A DNA stretch of 11,182 bases from CAYZUE01 sp964481825. GTDB taxonomy: Archaea > Hydrothermarchaeota > Hydrothermarchaeia > Hydrothermarchaeales > JALUUU01. The notes below the pieces were generated by a model. That model did no database searches. It saw only the letters and a list, made by a program, of their open reading frames with translations, and was not told the origin of the DNA. The stretch's first letter is position 1; the number at the start of each line of letters is the position of its first letter. Positions 6,281-11,182 of the stretch are shown here, one piece after another. A program made the position numbers and the translations under genes. The stretch is from assembly GCA_964481825.1 (NCBI GenBank), contig CAYZUE010000041.1, positions 1-11,182 of the forward strand, given 5' to 3'.

Positions 6281-6879
6281 AAGGGTATCGAATCTTACTT
6301 ATTCTTGTCCTAATAGCTAATATTTTTGGAGTTGGATTCGGTTTTTACTATTATCAGGGTTTATTAGCAAATGCTCCTATATGGGCATTACCTTTTATTC
6401 CAGATAGTCCTATTTCAACTCTTTTTTTCTCCCTTGCTATTTTATTAATTTTAATTAATAGAAAATCCGATATAGTTACTTCACTTGCATCCGTCTACGT
6501 TATGAAATATGGTATTTGGACTATGTTTGTTATCCTATACTATCCTTACCATTTCCTCACGCCTCAGTTGGCAAACTACTATTGGCTAATGTTCATACTT
6601 CATTTTGGAATGGTCATTGAACCTATTTTAATCCTGCATACTATGAAAAGAAAAAAAATGATTTTATTAGTTCCTATAGTCTGGTTATTACTAAATGACC
6701 TTATTGATTATGGTTTAAACATGAATCCTCTTGAACCTTACTCCTTACCTAATATCCAAATAGTGGGAATTTTCTCTATTATGGAAACCATTATCTTAAG
6801 TGCTGTGGTTTACACTTTAGCTGGAAATTCTAAAATCAAAAGAATTTGGAATAAAAAAAATAACCATTATATACAATAG
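6277..6879 (+). CDS. DUF1405-like multi-pass membrane protein (YpjA-like)
   Basis: The 200-residue product has about six hydrophobic segments (near 5-27, 47-60, 70-90, 103-122, 129-147 and 162-183). Recognisable stretches such as FGFYYYQGLL, PFIPDSPISTLFF and MKYGIWTMFV match what I recall of the DUF1405 family, which includes Bacillus YpjA and occurs in archaea. The function of that family is not known to me. Its ATG overlaps the acyltransferase stop (ATGA at 6277-6280), so the two are probably translated together; the membrane protein may work on the same surface molecule, but that is a guess. Confidence 0.78.
   Translation: MKGYRILLILVLIANIFGVGFGFYYYQGLLANAPIWALPFIPDSPISTLFFSLAILLILINRKSDIVTSLASVYVMKYGIWTMFVILYYPYHFLTPQLANYYWLMFILHFGMVIEPILILHTMKRKKMILLVPIVWLLLNDLIDYGLNMNPLEPYSLPNIQIVGIFSIMETIILSAVVYTLAGNSKIKRIWNKKNNHYIQ
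6867..6874 (+). promoter_or_regulatory. Possible internal TATA box before hisS
   Basis: TTATATAC lies at the end of the DUF1405-like gene, about 35 bases upstream of the hisS ATG. It could give hisS its own promoter. The spacing would place the start at about 6896, close to the ribosome-binding site, so the call is weak. Confidence 0.3.
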
Positions 6880-6895
6880 ACAGGGAGATTAAAAA

Positions 6896-6900
6896 GAGGT
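6896..6900 (+). promoter_or_regulatory. Ribosome-binding site GAGGT of hisS
   Basis: GAGGT ends four bases before the ATG at 6905 and pairs with the archaeal anti-Shine-Dalgarno sequence. It fixes the hisS start. The same GAGGT precedes hisI at 8176-8180. Confidence 0.6.
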
Positions 6901-6904
6901 TAAG

Positions 6905-8176
6905 ATGAAATTTCAAAAACCTAGAGGTACAAGGGATATCTTACCAAAGGAGATGGAATCTCGAAGAAAACTTGAAAAATATATTAGAAATACATTTGAA
7001 AGTTATGGGTATAGAGAAGTTTCAACGCCAACCTTTGAATTTCTTGATTTAATTACAGCAAAATCTGGGGAAGAGATTAGAGAGCGGCTTTATGACTTCA
7101 AAGATAAGTCTGGACGTGAAATTGCTTTGCGACCTGAATTAACGGCACCAACTATGCGACTATTCGTTGATAAACTCCAAGTCGAACCAAAACCTGTTCG
7201 ACTTTATTATTTAGGTAATTGCTTCAGATATGATCGACCCCAATCAGGGAGATATAGGGAATTTAGACAAGCTGGAATTGAATTAATTGGAAGCCCATAT
7301 CCTAGCGCAGAAGCCGAAGTGATAGCTGTTGCTATCGATGTCCTACAAACAATTGATTTAGATTTTGATATTCATATTGGCCATATTGGGATTTTACGTG
7401 CAATCCTGAATGAATTTGGAGTGGAAAACAAAGAACATAATGCGGTTATGAACGCTATTGATAAAGGAGAAGGAGTAGAAAACTCATTAGAAAAAATTAA
7501 TCTAAATGATGAAAACAAACAACGACTTCTAAGCATAATAAATCTAAAGGGCCCTAAAGATGAAGTAATTAAAAGGGCTAGAAAGTTATTGTATGGATTA
7601 AAAAGTGCAACGACAGAATTAGATAAATTTGAAGAATTTATAAATGTTCTTAAGGGCTATAACATAGAATCCTTTATTATTAATTTAGGAATAGCGAGAG
7701 GATTAGATTATTATACTGGAATGGTGTTTGAGATTTATTCTCAAAAACTAGGAGCAGAGAAACAGATATGCGGTGGTGGAACATACACTCTTACAAATCT
7801 AATAGGAGGTATTAAAACTCCCACAATAGGATTTGCCTTTGGATTTGATAGGATTGATATAGCACTTAAAAATGAGAAAAAATTTCTTAAGCCTGAATAT
7901 AAGGTAAAGTGTTTAGTTGTGGCTACTGGAGATCATTTACTAAATACTGCAATAAATGTTTCGCAAATGCTAAGACAGAATAATTTATGTGAATTAGAGA
8001 TTATGAAAAAAAAGCTAAAAAAAGCATTGAACTATGCTAATCAAAAAGGGTTCACACATGTGGTTATTGTAGGGGACGATGAATTAGAACAAAAGTGTAT
8101 ATCTCTGCGCAATATGGTATCTGGACTACAAGAAAAAATCAAGATAGAAGAATTATCTGACTTAAAGTTAAAATAG
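6905..8176 (+). CDS. hisS: Histidyl-tRNA synthetase
   Basis: The enzyme charges tRNA-His with histidine using ATP. The 423-residue protein has all class II signatures: N-terminal PRGTRDILP (6-14), RPELT (76-80), motif 2 GNCFRYDRPQSGRYREFRQ (104-122), the histidine-specific loop RGLDYYTG (265-272), and motif 3 GFAFGFDRI (309-317) with its ATP-binding arginine. The C-terminal part (about 335-423) reads as the anticodon-binding domain. Both the histidine loop and the anticodon domain are intact, so this is a true synthetase and not the HisZ regulatory paralogue. The length is normal. It starts 25 bases after the DUF1405-like gene and lies 10 bases ahead of hisI, which pairs histidine charging with histidine synthesis in one transcript. 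Confidence 0.96.
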   Translation: MKFQKPRGTRDILPKEMESRRKLEKYIRNTFESYGYREVSTPTFEFLDLITAKSGEEIRERLYDFKDKSGREIALRPELTAPTMRLFVDKLQVEPKPVRLYYLGNCFRYDRPQSGRYREFRQAGIELIGSPYPSAEAEVIAVAIDVLQTIDLDFDIHIGHIGILRAILNEFGVENKEHNAVMNAIDKGEGVENSLEKINLNDENKQRLLSIINLKGPKDEVIKRARKLLYGLKSATTELDKFEEFINVLKGYNIESFIINLGIARGLDYYTGMVFEIYSQKLGAEKQICGGGTYTLTNLIGGIKTPTIGFAFGFDRIDIALKNEKKFLKPEYKVKCLVVATGDHLLNTAINVSQMLRQNNLCELEIMKKKLKKALNYANQKGFTHVVIVGDDELEQKCISLRNMVSGLQEKIKIEELSDLKLK

Positions 8177-8186
8177 AGGTTAATTA

Positions 8187-8579
8187 ATGGATAACTTAAT
8201 TGAAAATGCAAATTTTAGAGTGAGAAAAAGTGGTGAAGATTTAGTAATAGCGATTGTTCAGGACTTTAAATCCGGAGAAATTTTAATGGTTGCTTTTATG
8301 AATCGAGAAGCCTTAATATTAACATTAAAAACTGGAAAGATGCACTATTTTAGTACTTCGAGATCTAAGCTTTGGATAAAAGGTGAAACTTCTGGCCATA
8401 ATCAGATAGTAAAAGAGGCTCGGATTGACTGCGATGGAGATGCATTATTATTTAAAGTGGACCAAGTTGGAGCCTCATGTCATAAGGGATACAATAGCTG
8501 TTTTTTCCGTCGCATTGAGAAAGAAAAAATAACCATTTTTAAAGAAAAAGTGTTTGACCCTGAAAAGGTGTATAAATGA
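8187..8579 (+). CDS. hisI: Phosphoribosyl-AMP cyclohydrolase
   Basis: HisI opens the adenine ring of phosphoribosyl-AMP to give ProFAR, the third step of histidine synthesis. The 130-residue protein carries the family motifs: WIKGETSGH (63-71), the metal-binding DCDGDALL (81-88) with D81, D83 and D85, and GASCHKGYNSCF (95-106), where C98 and C105 join C82 as zinc ligands. There is no fused HisE pyrophosphohydrolase domain, which matches the single-domain archaeal form, so hisE must be elsewhere. GAGGT at 8176-8180 overlaps the hisS stop, and the hisI stop overlaps the start of the next gene by ATGA, so expression of all three is probably coupled. No other his biosynthetic gene is in the window. 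Confidence 0.96.
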   Translation: MDNLIENANFRVRKSGEDLVIAIVQDFKSGEILMVAFMNREALILTLKTGKMHYFSTSRSKLWIKGETSGHNQIVKEARIDCDGDALLFKVDQVGASCHKGYNSCFFRRIEKEKITIFKEKVFDPEKVYK

Positions 8580-10390
8580 TAATTGTGCCAGACACTTCTG
8601 TCCTGATTGATGGCCGAGTTAAAGAATTAGTAGATAAAACTGAGTATAGGAATAGTAGGGTTATTATTCATGAAGCTGTTATAGCTGAAATTGAAAATCA
8701 AGCAAATATGGGGAGAGAGAGTGGATATAAGGGGATGGGAGAACTAGATAATTTACGTAAGATTAACGATAAGGGGCATATAATCCTTGAGTTTTCAGGA
8801 AGTAGAAGAGAAATCGTGCAGTTTAAAGAAATTGACGAAATAATTAGGAATACAGCTAAAGAAAAAAACGGTATTTTAGTTACGAGTGATAAAATACAAT
8901 CGAATATAGCTAAAATAAAAGGAATAAACGTTATTTATTTAAAGAAACAAAAGTTGAAACGGAAACTAAAGATTCACAAATTTTTTGATGATACTACTAT
9001 GTCTGTGCATCTTAGGGATCGAATTCCCCCTATGGCTAAGAAAGGAAAACCAGGTGAGATTAGATTAGTCAATATTTCAGAACAACCTTCAAATGAACGT
9101 GATTTACAGGATATTGCAGAAGAAATACTAGGATTTGCCCGAGTAGATCCTGATAGTTTTATAGAGATTGAGAGAGAAGGTGCTACTGTAGTTCAACTTG
9201 GAAAGATTAGAATAGCTATTGCTAGGCCTCCATTTTCTGATGGATTCGAAATAACCGCTGTCCGTGCTGTAACAGAGATTGAAATAGGAGATTATGATCT
9301 TTCAGAAAAACTCTTATCTCGGTTAAAAAAAAAGGCCGAGGGGGTCCTTGTATCTGGCGCACCTGGAGCAGGCAAATCAACTTTCTCAACTGCACTTGCT
9401 GAATTTTACAAATCTCAAGATAAGATAGTTAAGACTATGGAATCTCCTAGAGATCTTCTTGTTTCAGATGGAATAACACAGTATGCCCCTCTTGAAGGTG
9501 ATATGGAGAAAACCGCTGATATTTTATTGCTTGTAAGACCAGATTATACAATTTACGATGAAGTTAGAAAGACAAAAGACTTTGAAATATTTGCAGATAT
9601 GCGACTGTCGGGAGTTGGAATGGTAGGAGTGGTACATGCAACTAAAGGGATAGATGCGATAGAAAGATTGATAGGTCGGGTAGAGTTGGGAATGATACCT
9701 CAAATAGTTGACACTGTTATTTTCATCAAAGATGGTTCTATAAACAAGGTATATAGTTTAAGGTTCAAAGTAAAGGTTCCAACAGGTATGGTGGAAGCTG
9801 ATTTAGCAAGACCAGTTATTGAGGTAAACAACTTTGAAAATAATAAAATAGATTATGAAATATACACATTTGGTGATCAAACCGTAGTAATGCCTGTTAA
9901 AGATGAAAAAGAAAGAGTATCTTCATTAGAAAAACTAGCAGGTGAAAGAGTATCAGAAGAAATAAAAAAAATCGTTCCAAAAGCTTGGACCGATATTAGT
10001 GTTAATAATAGCCGAGCAACAGTCTGGGTGGAAGAAAAATTTATTCCTAAAATTATAGGTAGAGGGGGGAAAAATATTGCAAAAATGGAGAAAATATTAG
10101 GCATTAGCATTGATATTAGAGGATTCGAAGAAAAGCGTGTTGATAATAGAAATTACGGAAAAAAATGTAGTGTAACTATTAAAGAAACACGTAACCATCT
10201 ACATTTAGTTATAGGGGAAAAAAATGCAGGAAAAACAATGCGAGTTTACTCAGACGATGAGGAATTATTTATTGCTACAATTAGCCGAAAAGGGGAGATA
10301 AAAATTGCAAAAAGAAGTGACATTGCTAAGAATATCGTTGGAGGTCTAGCTTCGCAGAATCATATATATGCTCGCGAAGAACACATTTAA
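8576..10390 (+). CDS. PIN-ATPase-KH protein (archaeal PilT-like ATPase with PIN and KH domains)
   Basis: The 604-residue protein fuses three units. The N-terminal PIN domain (about 1-125) starts MIIVPDTSVLIDGR and keeps the acidic site: D6, E38, D87 and D105, as in RNA-cutting PIN nucleases. The middle is a PilT/VirB11-type ATPase with Walker A GAPGAGKST (261-269), Walker B TIYDEVR (325-331) and GVVHAT (351-356). A KH domain follows with the GRGG loop at 495-498, and a small C-terminal beta-rich part ends the protein. Such fusions are widespread in archaea and are thought to act on RNA, though I know of no settled role; an ATP-driven nuclease or RNA remodelling factor is inferred. All key residues are present, so the protein should be active. 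It overlaps hisI by four bases (ATGA). Confidence 0.92.
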   Translation: MIIVPDTSVLIDGRVKELVDKTEYRNSRVIIHEAVIAEIENQANMGRESGYKGMGELDNLRKINDKGHIILEFSGSRREIVQFKEIDEIIRNTAKEKNGILVTSDKIQSNIAKIKGINVIYLKKQKLKRKLKIHKFFDDTTMSVHLRDRIPPMAKKGKPGEIRLVNISEQPSNERDLQDIAEEILGFARVDPDSFIEIEREGATVVQLGKIRIAIARPPFSDGFEITAVRAVTEIEIGDYDLSEKLLSRLKKKAEGVLVSGAPGAGKSTFSTALAEFYKSQDKIVKTMESPRDLLVSDGITQYAPLEGDMEKTADILLLVRPDYTIYDEVRKTKDFEIFADMRLSGVGMVGVVHATKGIDAIERLIGRVELGMIPQIVDTVIFIKDGSINKVYSLRFKVKVPTGMVEADLARPVIEVNNFENNKIDYEIYTFGDQTVVMPVKDEKERVSSLEKLAGERVSEEIKKIVPKAWTDISVNNSRATVWVEEKFIPKIIGRGGKNIAKMEKILGISIDIRGFEEKRVDNRNYGKKCSVTIKETRNHLHLVIGEKNAGKTMRVYSDDEELFIATISRKGEIKIAKRSDIAKNIVGGLASQNHIYAREEHI

Positions 10391-10405
10391 GGAAATATTA
10401 CAAAA

Positions 10406-11182
10406 ATGAAAGTCCGATGGTTATCTAGAGAAGAAGTAAAGAGTCTTCTAACAATGACTGATGTAATGGATTCAGTTGAAGACGCATTTTTGCAACACAG
10501 CCTACAAAATGTACAGATGCCTCCTAAGATATACTTAGACTTCCTTAAATATGGGGGCGATCTTAGAGCCATGCCTGCATACCTAGAAAAACAGGATATT
10601 GGTGGAGTAAAAATTGTTAATGTGCATCCTAACAATCCCAATAAAGGTCTACCAACGGTAATGGCAGTGTTAATTATTAACGATCCATCAACTGGTGCAC
10701 CTTTAGCAATAATGGATGCCACTTATTTAACGGATCTTAGAACAGGTGCAAGTGGTGGAATAGCGGTAAAACATTTGGCCAAAAAAAATTCTGAAATAGT
10801 AGGGATGGTTGGTACTGGAAGGCAAGCTAGAACTCAATTAAGTGCAATCAATCGGATCATTGATGTTAATGAAGTTAAAGTTACAAGCAATTCAAAGGAA
10901 GATGACGAGAAGTTTATTGAAGAAATGAAGAGTGAAGTTAATTCCGAATACAGAATCTGTGATTTGGAAGAAACGTGTAAATGTGATATCCTTGTTACTA
11001 CAACCCCTGTTAAACAGCCAATAATTAAATCTGCATGGATTCTAGAAGGTACGCACATAAATGCAATAGGCGCTGATGCTAAAGGTAAAGAAGAGCTTGA
11101 CCCAATGATTTTAAAAAATGGAAAGATAGTTGTAGATGATATGACTCAGAGTAGCCATTCAGGAGAGATTAACGTCCCTTTA
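10406..11182 (+). CDS. ala: Archaeal alanine dehydrogenase / ornithine cyclodeaminase family protein (partial, runs off right edge)
   Basis: The first 259 codons of a family that is usually about 320-330 residues are present, and the frame is still open at the window edge. Family residues visible are K69 in GGVKIVNVHP, R112 in TDLRTGA (both substrate-binding positions in the family), the NAD-binding loop GMVGTGRQA (133-141), and D224 in NAIGADAKGK, the position of the catalytic aspartate. Members interconvert alanine and pyruvate with NAD (archaeal AlaDH) or turn ornithine into proline (cyclodeaminase); the sequence alone does not decide, although archaeal members of this type are often AlaDH. 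AAGGAAA at 10389-10395 overlaps the previous stop and serves as a likely ribosome-binding site, so it probably ends or continues the same operon. Confidence 0.9.
   Translation, partial: MKVRWLSREEVKSLLTMTDVMDSVEDAFLQHSLQNVQMPPKIYLDFLKYGGDLRAMPAYLEKQDIGGVKIVNVHPNNPNKGLPTVMAVLIINDPSTGAPLAIMDATYLTDLRTGASGGIAVKHLAKKNSEIVGMVGTGRQARTQLSAINRIIDVNEVKVTSNSKEDDEKFIEEMKSEVNSEYRICDLEETCKCDILVTTTPVKQPIIKSAWILEGTHINAIGADAKGKEELDPMILKNGKIVVDDMTQSSHSGEINVPL

Noticed and set aside
6905..8176. HisZ, the regulatory paralogue of HisS
   Set aside because: RGLDYYTG, motif 3 and a full anticodon-binding domain are intact, as required for a real synthetase.
1..11182. CRISPR array, insertion sequence, tRNA or rRNA gene
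   Set aside because: No spaced direct-repeat array, transposase, terminal inverted repeats, cloverleaf or rRNA-like stretch was seen on either strand.

Overview
This AT-rich window looks archaeal, most likely from a euryarchaeal, methanogen-like lineage, although the species cannot be named from sequence alone. The archaeal markers are a PIN-ATPase-KH protein (a fusion typical of archaea), an archaeal-type alanine dehydrogenase/ornithine cyclodeaminase, TATA-box promoters about 26 bases upstream of (nearly) leaderless starts, and short GGTG or GAGGT ribosome-binding sites. All gene assignments come from reading motifs in the translations; no database search was run.

Region 1 (1-133) is the left edge. 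It probably holds the last 32 codons of a rightward gene, which meets the leftward gene pair head-on. Between them lie a perfect 19-base tandem duplication and a 9-base inverted repeat that could act as a two-way terminator.

Region 2 (123-1455, minus strand) holds two overlapping genes for exported, membrane-associated proteins with signal peptides and N-glycosylation sequons. A 12-base palindromic TATA element (1477-1488) sits between them and the divergent rightward operon and is correctly spaced to drive both sides.

Region 3 (1521-5472, plus strand) is the centrepiece. It is a tight three-gene operon with a tubulin/FtsZ-superfamily GTPase, a membrane-anchored, largely helical protein, and a second, very different tubulin/FtsZ-superfamily GTPase. 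Neither GTPase is ordinary FtsZ. Both keep the GGGTG(S/N)G loop and a DxxD T7 loop. The first has a tubulin-like GQCG T1 loop and the second a tubulin-like SGAGNNW T3 loop. With the divergent surface proteins this looks like a cell-envelope-linked, two-tubulin cytoskeleton.

Region 4 (5473-5791) is a 319-base non-coding gap carrying T-rich stretches and a promoter.

Region 5 (5792-11182, plus strand) is a run of mostly ordinary genes: a hexapeptide-repeat acyltransferase overlapping a DUF1405-like membrane protein, then histidyl-tRNA synthetase, phosphoribosyl-AMP cyclohydrolase (HisI), the PIN-ATPase-KH protein, and an alanine dehydrogenase/ornithine cyclodeaminase cut off by the right edge. 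Short spacings and 4-base ATGA overlaps suggest co-transcription and translational coupling. The histidine link (charging by HisS, synthesis by HisI) is clear; the roles of the other members in that group are not.
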